Shown here: positions 12,971 to 25,234 of the stretch, piece after piece
Layout: every line of letters starts with the position of its first letter
Numbering within the stretch: the stretch's first letter is position 1
NCBI GenBank assembly: GCA_029448655.1
Contig: JACCLO010000011.1
Span: 1,798,001 to 1,862,000 of the forward strand
Reading direction: 5' to 3'
Length of the DNA stretch: 64,000 nt
Source of the DNA: Wolfiporia cocos
Taxonomy: Eukaryota; Basidiomycota; Agaricomycetes; Polyporales; Phaeolaceae
Notes under the pieces: generated by a model
What the model was told of the DNA's origin: nothing
Databases searched by the model: none
What the model saw: only the letters and a program-made list of their open reading frames with translations
Position numbers and translations under genes: made by a program

Positions 12971-15286
12971 TCATGCTTCTCGCGCTATGGCCTTCTCCCT
13001 CCACTGGCCACCTTTCCACCATACAAGAAGAATCATCAACTCCGATATGGCAGTGAGTCCCGCCCATAATGAGTACAGGCCACCATCCCCGATAGAATCC
13101 TACGTACATGCCATTGTTGAGTACACAACGCACAAACAGTAAACGTTTTGGGAATTCAGAGCTCACGATGCCGTAAGCAGACACAACGAACGTGGAAAAG
13201 ATGGGAGAGATTGAGAAGACGCACCTGTAGAGGTACTGCAATTTCGGTAGCAATAAACGCAAACAATCCACGGAAGAAGCTGTTAGACGCCACCGCAGAT
13301 GATGAACGACCAACGTTCGCGTCGACGATGTACGCGAGCGTACTCGCATAAATGCATCTATTAGAGTCTGTCAGTGATTCTCGACAGCAATGGGAGGGAC
13401 CTTGAGCAGCGTACATCTGGAAGAAACCAGCCAAGAAGAGCATCACGCATATGGCTGCAACATTGACATGCTTCTCGCAAACCCAGCCGTATGCAACGAC
13501 AGAGGGTGGGAAGAACATCATCGCAAGCATCGTGCTCTGCAAGCGCATCTAAGTGCCCAATCGAGCATACAGAAACGCAGAGTGAGCGAGGCATATAACT
13601 AGAAGAGACCACTGTGTGAACGCGTGCCTCCGGATAGCTCTTCCCGCCGTGTCGCGCTTTCAGTTGAGCAAAGACATAATCTGAATACCGACCACCAAGT
13701 ATACTGCCGAACAAGCAGCCTTCAAGTGGATTGTAACTGCTGAGCTTTGGCAGCTGGATACGAAGACTCGCACGCACCTACGCCATATGCGAGCAGAACG
13801 AGTCCGACCTTCAGCGCATCGTACCCATATTTATCTGACAGTGTCCGCGACGCTGTGTAGGTAATGCTGTAGTTGAATGCAAACAGTAAACCTGCATGAT
13901 AAGTTGTTCAGAAATGATAGGCACTATAACCTTAGGAGACTTACCCGACGCAACAAGTATAACGACGTTGTTAGGACGCTTAAGCACGTGGAAGATAGGC
14001 CTAATTGGGTTGACATCTGTAAGGGAAAGCCTGATTTCCTTGACAGGCGGCGTGGCCTGTGGCGCGGCCTGCGCCTCGACGTCCTGCGCCCCCTTTGCCT
14101 CCTCCATGTCGTCTGCCTTGTCCTTTTCCGTGTGGCCAACAGTAGTCTGCGCGTCGTCATTATCCTGTTCCTTGTCGCTCTCCTTTTCCTGTGCCTGTTT
14201 CTTCGTTTCCTGCTCGCGCACGCGTCGCAGCACAGATTGATATGTCAAGCTACGCTCGCGGCGGAACGTATCCTTGAAGAAGATAAAGGAGACGGTGCAC
14301 AGACCCGTGAAGATGACGAGGAACCAGAACGTCGCACGCCAGTTGAAACCCTGTGTGAGCGCGCCGCCAATGATTGGTCCGAGTGAGGGTCCCAGAAGAG
14401 GTGCGCTTGAACGACATTAATGTTAGCGAGGAAATGGTAAATCATTGCTAGACATATTGACCAATAGTAAATACCCATGATTGTGCCGCGTTCTGACGGG
14501 TCGTACAGATCCGCGAGCGTTGCAGCACCAATCGACATGACAGCGCTTGACCTAAAAGCGGGTATCAATCTCGGACATGCCGACGAGTCCGTCTGTAAAT
14601 CTCACCCCATAGCTTGCAGGCAACGCATCCCGATCAAGATGCTGATCGTCTTCGCTGTCGCGGCGACGATGCAGCCGAGGGTGCATATCGCGATTGACAC
14701 GAGATACACCGCCTTGATGTCGTCAATTCATCAGCCGGATTTCGGAATTCGGGATTGCATACGCATATATAAACAGGGCATCTACAAGTATCCCTGCTCA
14801 CGTACGCACCTTCCGACCGTAAATCTCGCTAATGGCACTCCAGAATATGGGGAATCCGCCCTGAATGAGGATGAAGAGCGAAAGAGTCAGGCTGAGCTGA
14901 CTTGCAGTCGCATGTAAATCGGCTTCAATCTGAGATATCGCGGCTGGGAGCTTGTCAGTCACACGAGCATTCGCCGACCGTTGCTGACTTACGATTGTAG
15001 ATGTTCGCACCCAGACCCGCAATCATTGACGCCGCAGAAATCATGGCGACAAGAACATACTGCACAATTTTAAGAGTTGGTTCGTGCACGCGCATATTGT
15101 CGGGCGCACCTTTCGCGTCCTTGACCACTTCCGTGGATCATCCTCGACCACGGCATGTTCAATATCGAGCTTAACTTGTGCTTTAGGCGCCGGCTGAGGT
15201 TCAGCAGCATTCTCCTGGCCCTTGAGGTCAGTCGTGGCATGAACGTCCGAGGGGGCGCTCGTGTTTTGTCCGTGGACAGTAGCCAT
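12971..15286 (-). CDS. MFS multidrug transporter, DHA1 family (copy 2)
   Basis: Paralogue of the transporter at 9430-11675, tail to tail with it. Predicted 547 aa. Exons on the minus strand: 15286-15110, 15059-14993, 14943-14810, 14712-14606, 14551-14462, 14405-13945, 13891-13778, 13719-13622, 13548-13415, 13357-13225, 13099-12971. Exons 2-5, 7, 9 and 10 have exactly the same length as in copy 1, with the same phases. Motifs: [58 protein letters not shown] and [13 protein letters not shown]. The cytoplasmic loop after helix 6 has about 85 residues dominated by Lys, Glu, Asp and Gln. Intron 10 (125 nt) and intron 3 (97 nt) are longer than in copy 1. The ATG at 15286 was preferred over in-frame upstream codons because it aligns with the start of copy 1. 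Confidence 0.92.
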
Positions 15287-16803
15287 GCCTTTCGTCACTG
15301 GACTGTCGTGAAGTCGTAACAACGGAGCAAGGTACGGCGAGGCCTGCGACGAAGGGGGGCCGTCGCGAATGACCCTGTGATATGCAGCGCACCTGGTATA
15401 TCTGCTACATGACTCCGCTTGCGCTCCGTTGAGTGTCCGTGAAGCCAGTCGCGATGCCGCAACATTTTCGCCAAGCGCTCGCATGCCGCTACGGCAGCGG
15501 TATTCTCGGTCCGCGTTCGGCCGAACGTTCCTCCCAACCAAATGCGATTGCTCACACCACCCTCACACCTCACACTCTCACATCTTAGACTTACATGCGC
15601 CAGTTGCATGTGTGGCTTCCCAGCTTGTTTCAATCTCGAGCCTGGGTTCCACTTTTGGGACTGCTCTCTCGGAAATGCGCATCGCTCAACTTTCAACAGC
15701 CTCTTTCACCTTCTGAATCGGCCAATAGGCTATCACGGCCCTTACTGAGACCCTCTGTTAACGCAGCCTATCAGTCTACACGTTTTATGCTGGTTGATAC
15801 CAATCATGGTCTGGTACGACCAGACGCTCGGGCCTCACTCGTTGCTTTGCCCAGTACACTGGTGATAAAGAAGAAATGCTAAAATTTACGTGACTATGAG
15901 CTCCTCGGCCACCAAGCAGTCAGAGCAACACAGGAAGCTCAAAAAACTTCAGCTCTAGGCCAGTCAAAGGCTCCGGCACGGTCAAAACGCTCTGACACGT
16001 GGAACGGGTGCTTTAATGAGCTCTGCTGCCGAGCATCTTGCGGGTGAAGGGATCACACAGGTGGCAATTGCAGCAGTATCGCGCGCCAGTTTGAATCTAC
16101 TCATGTGTAGACGATTCAGACGCCATGGCGTAAAGTCTCAGTGATCGATTGCTCGCAGACTTGTCATGGCCACAAAGGTCCCGACCTTGTGCCTGCTTGG
16201 TCTCCGACTCTGCTTCTGTCCCTCATAGTTGCCGCACCTATATCTTTTTATCTTGCATCTGTATCAGAACAACTGTCTGGAACAATGTACTCGTTGACTC
16301 GCTGTGTCGGCTGCCACTGCACCTGTGAGCGGTATCTTATTGTGAAGTCTCTTAATGGATTGGGGCTGGTCAAGTGGAGTCGTTCAATGATATACGAAGC
16401 CCCTGGACAGTTATTGATGAAGCATGGGGCGCGTGCTGTAGAATATTCAGAAACCAGCCAACTCGTACTAATGGCCATTAACCTCTGGCTCTGTGGTATG
16501 TGCCAATAGCATAACCGTATTGCACCGCTACAGGACCTGCCTTTGCATGCCATATCTATTCTGCGGGCTATACGGCCGCGTAGAATCTTGCTTGCAGGTC
16601 GTATGTCACGCCGAGTCATCGACGACAAAGCCTGGTAACTGCATTGCCGGTATAACTCTGCTTGTCATGCACGCTCGACCCTTCAGCTGCGTGATACTAT
16701 ACGGTATGCAATCCCTTTGTCCTCAACTTGTAATATAATCACGGACCGATCAGTATCTGAAGGTACAAGAGAATCAATACAGTCAGGGCAGAATGCTACA
16801 GCG
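15287..16803. other. intergenic, no gene seen
   Basis: The promoter of the minus-strand transporter and the 3' flank of NYN gene A lie here. A plus-strand frame of 122 codons at 16141-16509 has no domain I recognize and is not annotated. Confidence 0.55.
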
Positions 16804-18796
16804 TCACTCGCTGAGGCGAGGATGCAGCGCTATCCACTTCTGGCTTTTATCCTTCCTCTCTGCATACACAACGATGCCTGCTTCACACGCCATTTGAATG
16901 TAGGCGGCTAACTTGCTTGCGCCAGCGGCGGCATAAACCTTTGTCCCGAGATTAGTTCCTAGCACGGAAAATGCAACCTCCGTATTTCCTTCGTTTAATT
17001 GTTGGACCACTAAATCGTAGAGGGGGGTGTATAAAGCAGGCACAATACCCCTGATATCTTCGCTTGCAGGTGCCTTGCGGCTCTCTCCTACTGTGCTATC
17101 GGTCTCGATTGTCGATTTCCAACGGGCGAAGCGTGGATGCAGTGACACGAGAGTGTTTGAGGCAAAATGCCTGCCATCCGGGAATATTAATATCTTGCCT
17201 TTCTCCGCAAGCTCTATGTATGGCTTCAATCGGGAGACCTCTGCCTTCCGATAGACTTCTTTTCCTAGATTTGCCAGTGTCGATACTGGGACCCGTTCAA
17301 GCCCCTCCTCTCGATGCTGTACCATCAGCTCCATCAGCGGATGGAAATGAGAAGGCACAGAATTTCTGAGTTTTGCAGCAACGAGGGCTTGTTGGGCCGC
17401 TCCCTGTGCTGGAGGTATGTAATCAACTAGCCTGTCATCGCTCTGATTTGCAATAACAGGTGTCTGCCGCGGCGGTTCATCCTCTGGATCTGCAGAAGCA
17501 GACAGTGTCTGCTTAGCCAATGGGCTGCTTCGCTCGGTGAGGATATCAGGATCGTCCTCCCTGCCATTACCCTGACCTGTCGAATTGAGAGGTTGTTGGA
17601 GAGGTTTGAAGTCCTGGTTCACAAGCGCAGGCCTTTCTTGAACAGCTTTGCTTTTCGGTTTTGGAAACACCCCAAGTGCCTCAGTTGTCTCACCACCCTG
17701 CGACGTGGCACGAGGACTACCCTGCTTCTGTTCGTTGTCTTGCCACTTCGCAGGGACGAAGGGCTGCGATCTAGTGGAGTTGCAGCTTTGGTCGGCAGAG
17801 GGATGTATTTGTCGTGTGACGTCCACGTGCCCCGCACTACGGGTGAAGAATGAATCGGGTAGTGACTTGTCAGAATTAATCGGTCGACTCGTCGTCGGGG
17901 CCGTGAGGGACTCCCCGGGGTATCCGGCCTGAAACGATGCGCACTTTAGAGGACGCTACATTTGCATATTACGAACTACCACGCACGGCTGGCTTGAGCT
18001 CTGGCCAGGAGAGCAGCATAGTTGTCTGGGCATGCGACATCCTAGACAATGCTCCTTGAGGTGACAGAATGATTGTTGTATAACCATTCATGAACAATTT
18101 AGAAATGGCTGGCGAATGATCACAATCTCCTGAGATAAGGATGACAGTCGCGGGAGCAGGTCGATGAAGCGCAAATTCAATGAGATCAGCTGGATGAGGT
18201 ATGACTTAGTCCAGAATTCAATCCTGATAACACTACCGAGACACTTCACCTACCTCCCATAGCACGATCGACGACTTCCTTTTTGTCCTCATGCGGACAA
18301 TCGACGACGGACACTCCTGCTTGATGCAACATGGACCTCGTTTGAGATTTATACAATGAAGTATCCATATAGGCTCGGAGTGTCCGGATACTTCCATATC
18401 GCTGTGCGAATGTCAATAATGCACGAATATGGCGATGTGCATCCGTCGAAACAGGACAGTTTTCTACCATAGCTGCAAATCAGCATTGAGGTATCGTACG
18501 TGGACACAGGCGGAAACTCAATTTCACCCACCATAATCCCAATAAATGCTAACGGTGGGCCAAGATGCTTTATATTGACTAGCCGCTGCGTCGCTCAAGT
18601 TGGCAAAGGCGTTGGGATTGCGCGCGTCTGGCGCATCTGACGCCTTAGTCTCCCGGGCCGGGTTCTGGTTGAAGGGCAAGTATTGCTTGGGAGATGGATC
18701 TGTGAGGACTTTCGCAGCGTTGATGCTAGTTGACTCGCGCGTAAATCCCGCCTGTATGGCTCTCTGTGGTAGAAAGAACCGCCAAAGCCAACGCAT
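16804..18796 (-). CDS. NYN-domain (PIN-like ribonuclease) protein with winged-helix-like repeats, NYN-A
   Basis: Predicted 600 aa. Exons on the minus strand: 18796-18532, 18463-18254, 18189-17987, 17928-16804; phases agree. The NYN domain (about residues 82-225) begins SIYWDYENC and contains YGSIRTLRAYMD, VVDCPHEDKKEVVD and the acidic motif ISGDCDH, matching the Asp residues that bind metal in MARF1/LabA-type nucleases. The first 25 residues are rich in Trp, Phe and Arg with no acid (RWLWRFFLPQRAIQ), compatible with a mitochondrial presequence, though an upstream exon cannot be excluded. A disordered linker leads to two repeats of about 85 residues (PSHFHPLMELM...VSLHPRF and PALYTPLYDLV...IALHPRL), which resemble OST-HTH/LOTUS-type winged helices. 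NYN plus such domains suggests RNA binding and cleavage; the substrate is unknown. Confidence 0.82.
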
Positions 18797-20350
18797 CAGC
18801 TTGAGATTGAATATTGAAGTGTCAGCTGCTAGCAATAGAACAAGGCGAGGCTTGAAGAAACGGCGTCGATGCAGACGAGGACACACCGTGTAGTGAGCAG
18901 CAGGTAGTACGCGTACCAACCAGTGGCGTCGGTGATCGTTTGCGGAAATGAGCTTCGCATGGAAGTTACTGCTTGACAAACGCTGTCGCACGCCGGGGTG
19001 ATCAGTCGGTGACGGTTGACCGGTGTTACGATCCAGAGAGCGGTGGCTTGCAAATATATAGATACAGTCCCATTGACAAGGCTCAGGACAGAGACAACAT
19101 CATAATAATAAAAGATCTGGAGATCGGTACAGCGCTAGTCTGAGCGGTGGACAAACTTTAACTTTCCACAGTCGACGCGTGACTATCAACAAGATTCTGC
19201 ATGAACTCGAGAATGCTACGGTACCTATCGCCGCGTCAGTATCACACCTATACCTCGGCGTACTGCTCAAACATTCTTTGTTGATGCAACAGAGGTCAAG
19301 CCCACGTTCGTGACAATTGGCTCCCTAACGTGACTTCTAACCGGTCGGTCACGAGCTTTGACATCCAGCAGTTTGCAAAGGTATTAGGTACTTTGCAGGG
19401 TCCAGCACCTATCGACGTTCCCCGCGGGCATTTACTCATATCGCTGGAGAAGTACATGGGCAAGCAGTTGGCAATCACAGTACAATCGACAGATATCTAT
19501 TCCGGACCGATCAATCTTCCAATACCAGCGGAGTGCGAAAATCAATTGAAGTTGTAACGGTGTTGCCAATCAGGACACATGCGAGGGGGAATTCTCAAAA
19601 TAGTGCGCATGGCCTCGCCACTCAACACGTACTAACGACCCCTTCTGCGCAATGGACCACTTCTGCACAATCGATTTTGCATAACAACACAGAAAACTTC
19701 GTCTACATGTCTAGTATCCACACAAATATCTTCATGATTTTTCGATGCGTTGTTGTCTCTGCAGAATCGATTGTGCAGAAAGGGTCCATTGTGCAGAAGG
19801 GGCCCGGCGTTAGTATACTGCTATTGCCCGGTCTTTTGCGCTTGATCGTTCTATGTTGTGCTTTGAAGAAAACGTCTGGTTGCCTTTGCTGCTTGTGGCG
19901 CACTATATCAAGTGGTTCTGCTGTCAATGACCGTACTCAATCCAACTAGAAACATTTTCGCTTAGTACGTTCTGACATTCTGTTACTTGTCTCGTGCTAT
20001 CGCAGAACGGCCTAAACGATCTTGTGTAGGCAAGGCAGGTCTACAGTGTTTTTGTGTCATTGCAAATCAAACACTCGTTGCGAATCCATATGTATTCAAA
20101 TAGTCTCCTGGTCTGCCAGAACTGGTAGTAAGGCTACGTCGAAATGCATGCGCAAGCCATCATTGTTTGAGAGCGAGAATAACATGCCATGCACGGTGCG
20201 GCGCCCCGCCAGCCGTATTGAAGCGCATCAATACGTCTTATGATAGTAGTACCTGCCAGCAGAACCAAATCAGTTGCAAATACCCATTTGCGAATAAAGC
20301 CGCACCGAATACTCTACTTTGCTAACCGTAATTCAGACAGAGATCACCTC
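18797..20350. other. intergenic between tandem NYN genes; holds a hairpin
   Basis: No convincing gene. A 75-codon plus-strand frame (19330-19557) shows no known motif. The only structure seen is the inverted repeat at 19639-19802, listed separately. Confidence 0.5.
19639..19802. repeat. imperfect inverted repeat (hairpin), possible foldback remnant
   Basis: Arms 19639-19680 and 19761-19802 are inverted copies with about 4 mismatches in 42 positions, separated by 80 nt. Weaker complementarity continues into the spacer. Within each arm a shorter motif occurs twice (CTTCTGCRCAAT in the left arm). No target-site duplication was obvious. Confidence 0.75.
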
Positions 20351-22526
20351 TTACGAAACATGAGAACGATGCGACAACGCAACCCATCTCTCGGATCCTT
20401 TTTTCAGGTCGATATACTCGACAATACCTGCATCACATGCCAAATCGATATAAGCCCGTAAGTTCTTCACGTCGGCACGGCCGTAGATCTCCTTGCTTAA
20501 GAGTGCTCCTAGCTTCGATAGTGAGACGTCTTCACTCCCTTCTTTAGTTGATTGTACCATCACGTCATACAAGGGTATGAACGGATAAGGTACGGTGACC
20601 CTGGGATCTTGCTTCACAACACCAGGATCATCCTGCACTATGCCCGCGGACGAAGGTGGTTCTTTCCAGACTGCAAAGCGAGGGTGCAAAGAAACGAAAC
20701 AATTCGATGCTCTCCTGCTGTCCTCGAATACTAGTATCTGGCCTTTCTCCGCTAAATCCAGGTATTGCTTCTTGGCGCCTGCCTGCTTGTAGACATTCTT
20801 GCCCAAACCGGCGAGCGTCGCAATGGTAACTTTATCGCTTCCATCCTCGCAATGATGTATCAGCATATCGATGAGTGGAAGGAAGTGCGAAGGCACGGCG
20901 TTTCGAAGCTGCGACACAGCAACAGTCGGCCGGACGTCAATTGTAGATGATGGTGCTGCTGTCTGAGATACTGAAGATGAAGCATGTCTCAGGTAGCGGT
21001 GGTGAAGCAACATGGATGAGTTTGACGATTTGTTCTTGGTGTCAGATTCCACGAGTTCATGCTGTTCTGCAAGGTCGAGGTACGGTATGAGCCTGGAGAC
21101 GCCTGCTTCCCTGTACACACTTTTGCCCAGTGAGGCCAATGTCGATATTTTGACTTTGTGATGGCCTTCCTCCAGATACTTTACCATCAGGTCGTAAAGA
21201 GGTCGGAAGGGATAAGGCGCAGTGGCCCTAACCACCACCTCCTGCAGAACAGGAATCTGATAGTCGACGTCATGCTGTATAGTTGGGCTGGGTTCGGCAA
21301 GACCCTGTTGAGATGCCGAAGAGGTCTCCCTGATAGCGATATCTTCCTTCTTAGAATGATAAGGATTGATCTCTCCAGCTTCCTCTTTTTTGGCAGCGCC
21401 AGCCTCAACCTGACTTTGCTCACCCTTTATGAGAGCTTCAATCTGTCCCGAGTCGGTCTTGTTTACTCCCTGTATCTGAGAGCTAGCGGTCTCTTTAGTC
21501 GTTGCGTCAGGCAGATTTGGGGGTGAACTTTCCTCAGGAAGTGATTTAATGGAGCGAGGGAGTGGAACTGTGCCGGAGATTAAAGCGGGAGACGTTGTGG
21601 AGAGCTAGAGTTGTATCAGGCGTGAGCTCACCATTCGCATCAACGTAAATACGATATTGCATACCGGCTTGAGGTCTGGCCAGGATAACAGCGACGATGT
21701 CTGAGCGGTTCTCAGATTCTGGAGCGATTGCTTCGGAGCCAACATTATTGTCGTATATCCATTCAGATATAATTTGGATATAGGAACTGTGTAATCGCGA
21801 TCCCCGGAAATGATGATGATGGTAGCGTGTGGTGGATGGTGAATCGCGAACTCGAGGAGATCCGCTGAGAGTTGGTTAGATGCAGCTCTTCTGTCAGAAG
21901 GAATGTCTTGACTGACCTCCTATGGCTCGATCGACCACTTCTTTCTTATTATCGTGAGGACACTCGACGAGAGTGATTCCTGCGTAGTGTAGTTTGCATC
22001 TCAGGGCAATGCTAGGTGCTGAACCCAGCAATGATGTATCCATATATGCCCGGAAGGTCTTGATAGTTCCATATTTTTGTGCGAATGAGACGAGGTTACG
22101 AGTGTGGCGGCCTTCTGCGCTGTCGTCAGCTGAGGCTGGGCAGTTCTCTGAGAAGCGTGACGTTTCAGCACCGCACAGATGTTTGCAACGTAGTCGTGTC
22201 TAATATTATCCCAGGCGTCTGGATATGCAATACTCACCAAAATCCCAAAAGATGCCGACAACTGGGTGTGGCGTTGCATACAAACTTGCTTTCGTTGCTC
22301 CACTCACAAGCCTAGTCGCTGGGTCATCGGGACCGTGCATTAATACATGAGGGATACGTCCCAGTTCCGAGACAGTAGCAGATGGTACCCGCCCGAGTTC
22401 TGATTCAGAGCTGCCGTTGAACGGTCCGAGCGCCTCGATGGGTCTCACTTTATGGCACTGGTCAAACGAGCGTCTTGAAGGTGGATTAGCTCTCGTGACG
22501 AGCAGTCTGGGTGGTAATCGAGGCAT
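20351..22526 (-). CDS. NYN-domain protein with three winged-helix-like repeats, NYN-B
   Basis: Predicted 657 aa. Exons on the minus strand: 22526-22238, 22147-21917, 21864-21665, 21604-20351; the three introns sit at the same positions as in NYN-A. The NYN domain (about residues 90-235) starts GIFWDFENCPAS, continues YGTIKTFRAYMDTS and ECPHDNKKEVVD, and keeps the full acidic motif ISGDRDY. After a Ser/Glu-rich linker come three copies of the C-terminal repeat, beginning PYPFRPLYDLM, PSHFLPLIDML and PYPFIPLYDVM; the second ends VSLHPRF, the first ends LLHHRY and the third VALSHR. NYN-A has two copies, so repeat number varies within this tandem pair. The N-terminus is basic and Pro/Ser-rich. 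Function is inferred from domains only. Confidence 0.83.
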
Positions 22527-22724
22527 CTTTCGACAGCGTAAGACTCAACAATCCCGGGCGACCACAGAGAGAGAGAGACCAGAGGAAACCATCTTGCAGC
22601 GCGCGAAGTCAGGAGGCGTAAGTATGCCTCGTGCAAAGCGATCTATCGCAATCAAATCTGACAACATCAGCCGCAATTCTGCATTCTGATAAGACAACAA
22701 TGCTTCAATAGAGAGTATTTGCTG

Positions 22725-22888
22725 TAGCTTAATTACCTGTGGCTTCGCCACAATTTTGTATCTTATTAGGACTCATTGCATATCTCTGCCCGCTCAGCCA
22801 CTCCTCCACCTTCCTCCACCTCGCGGCAGAGACTAAAATATATTTCTAAGACATAACGTTTGTGGCGAAGCCACAGGTAATTAAGCTA
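22725..22888. mobile_element. MITE with perfect inverted termini and TA target site
   Basis: A 164-nt stretch begins and ends with perfectly inverted 29-nt sequences (22725-22753 and 22860-22888). If the outermost TA at each end is the target-site duplication, the element is 22727-22886 with 27-nt termini, typical of Tc1/mariner-derived MITEs. Each terminus also contains a small palindrome (GTGGCTTCGCCAC). It has no coding capacity. Confidence 0.85.
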
Positions 22889-22904
22889 GTCACAGAATTT
22901 CGCT

Positions 22905-24660
22905 CGAACTGCAGCTCCCACTTGACCTAAGTTCTAGAACTTCGAGCAAAGTGGTGTCAGCACTGCGTGAAGCCGCCGGTTTTCTGACACCTCAGAATCT
23001 CGTTGGAATCACCAATTCTGGGCAGATTCTGAAGGGATTCTGGGCAGATGCTAGGAGCGTCAGAATCCCTTCAGAATCTGCATATTTCTGACAGATTCCT
23101 GACTAGCTGTCAAAAGACTATGCCATTATAAGGTTATTAGATTATGTAATACGTGGTATTTTGCGCCAAGTCCAATGACACGATTATAAGGAGCTATATA
23201 TATGCTAACCTTATTTGACTGCGACTGGCTACTGCTGATGTCATAAACCGAAGGCGAAGACTCGTCTTTGATCAGCCTACATCCTTCGATCCCTTCCTCC
23301 TCCTCCAAGTCCCTCTCCTCTGTCAGTGGATGCGGCAGTCCCGCTGAATGCGACATGTATCATGTTGTATAGATGAGTATGCAAGCTTTATATGCACTGA
23401 CATGTATTTCTCATCGATAGCCCTGGTTAATTAGTGGCCGTCGTGCCATAGCATCGAGTTCTCGAAGTTGATGCAGCATACAGAAGAGTCAGCAGTGATC
23501 ATTCTTCTCTACATCAATGGTAACGGCTCATTCAAACCATAGACGTCAGACAATTGATCTGGCATAGAAAGTTGGGTCGCGCCATACCACGGCTGCACCT
23601 CACCGCCCGCCCAGTAAAGCAGACGTGTGCCGGTACGTGCACCCCATACGTATTCGCTTTCAGACTCACATGCCCATATCCATACCAGATGCCCACCGTG
23701 TGAGTTCCAATCCCGCCGTACCCGACTGACTTCCAGCACGCGCATTCACCTCCCGCACTGTGGCGACGAGATTGTACCATGCGCCGCGCTCGACACGCGC
23801 GCACTTCCAACAAGCGCAGCATTGGTGCAGCATCACATACCAGGTAAGCTATTGTGATCATTATTACTTCGGCTGACTCGCATCTTCAAGAAGAGTATGG
23901 CGCATATAGCCACTTCGCACGAAAACTCAGAGGCGTTGATACTATGGCACGTCGGGCAGTTCATGTTGCGTCGGTGCTTACTGATGTTGTTATCTGCGTA
24001 CAGGTTCCAGACGGCGCATGCACCGGACGAACGGGAAGGCGCGCCCAGTCACAAAACATAGACCGTAGGGTACCGGCGGAGGTGCGGGAGAACAGAAGTA
24101 TCAAGTTGTGAGGGATCCGGCTGCTTCGTTACTACGTTCTCCTGCTTTCGACACATTCAAGATTGCTTCAGTACGATTGAGCATTCCTGTATATCCACAA
24201 TGATATCTGAATATATATTATTATATGATCCCTGACCTGCCCAGGATCCAAAACTGGACAAATATGATCTGTAGATTACATAATATGCACCTCTGGACAC
24301 TTGTCATAGTCATTTCACCTTGTCAGACCGTGTTCTAGGTGTTCAGAATCACATCAGAACCTAGCCCGAAATCTCCCCGAAACATGCCAAAAATTTCATC
24401 ATTCTGGCGAGATTCTGGGGTCCCAGATTTTTCTTAGAGTTCGCTCAGAATCCGCTCAGAATCCGTCGATTCTGACGAGATTCTGGGCGCCAGAGAATCG
24501 CCCGTTTCACGCAGTGCAGGCGGCAGCAACATACTGTCACGGCGTCGATGCCAGCGCCTCACAGCGCCTATACTAGTACATTGACATGGGTCCTGTGTCG
24601 TTAACATAGGCGTCGGACCATGGGCCTCGAACTTTGCTCCACTTCCTCGAACTTTTCCTC
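22905..24660. repeat. degenerate inverted repeats with AGAATC motifs
   Basis: A region around 22960-23105 and a region around 24345-24530 carry related sequence in opposite orientation. The clearest shared block reads CACTGCGTGAA, then a variable stretch, then CAGAATCTCGT. Both arms contain many copies of AGAATC on one or the other strand. The interior (23110-24340) has no recognizable gene. This looks like an old non-autonomous element or two copies of a dispersed repeat. Arm limits are approximate. Confidence 0.5.
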
Positions 24661-25234
24661 GAACTAACCTTGACATCTCATGGTACGTAAGGTGGAGCAT
24701 TCTGCCTGACGAACTCCTGGTTCGCAGACAGAATTTTCCAAGGGGGCAACGGCAGTGGTATACGGAACGCTACCACGAGAGACAGGAGGGTGTAGCAATA
24801 GGTGGAAAAAGAAGAAACGTACCTAAAGGATGGGACAGGATCCAGATATCCATGACTGAGTCGCATCTAAACTGGTGTGGACAGAGAGCGAAGGCACGTG
24901 AATGGAGATTTAGGGCAGGAGTTTTGTCCCCGATCAGCATTTTTGGCGGACGATCAGTTTTGATCAGAGGTACAAGAACCCACTACTGACGTAGCGGGAA
25001 TATTCAAGAATTCAATCCCTGTGATGCATGCGTGTCAGTTGTATAACCCTTCCGGATGCTATTGTCGCATCAACACTACAGGATCATGTGTTGGATACAG
25101 AACGATGTAAGCTACATACTTGATGATGCCGTAGATTATTTCATAGAGTAAGGTACGAGTCGTGGATGCTGCACGCGCGGGAATGTTGTTCCTGTCTTTA
25201 AATGTCTGCTAATCCCATCCAATCATCTACAACA

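Noticed and set aside
15041..15541. N-terminal extension of transporter copy 2 up to 15541
   Set aside because: Residues before the ATG at 15286 are Arg/Ser-rich and have no counterpart in copy 1.
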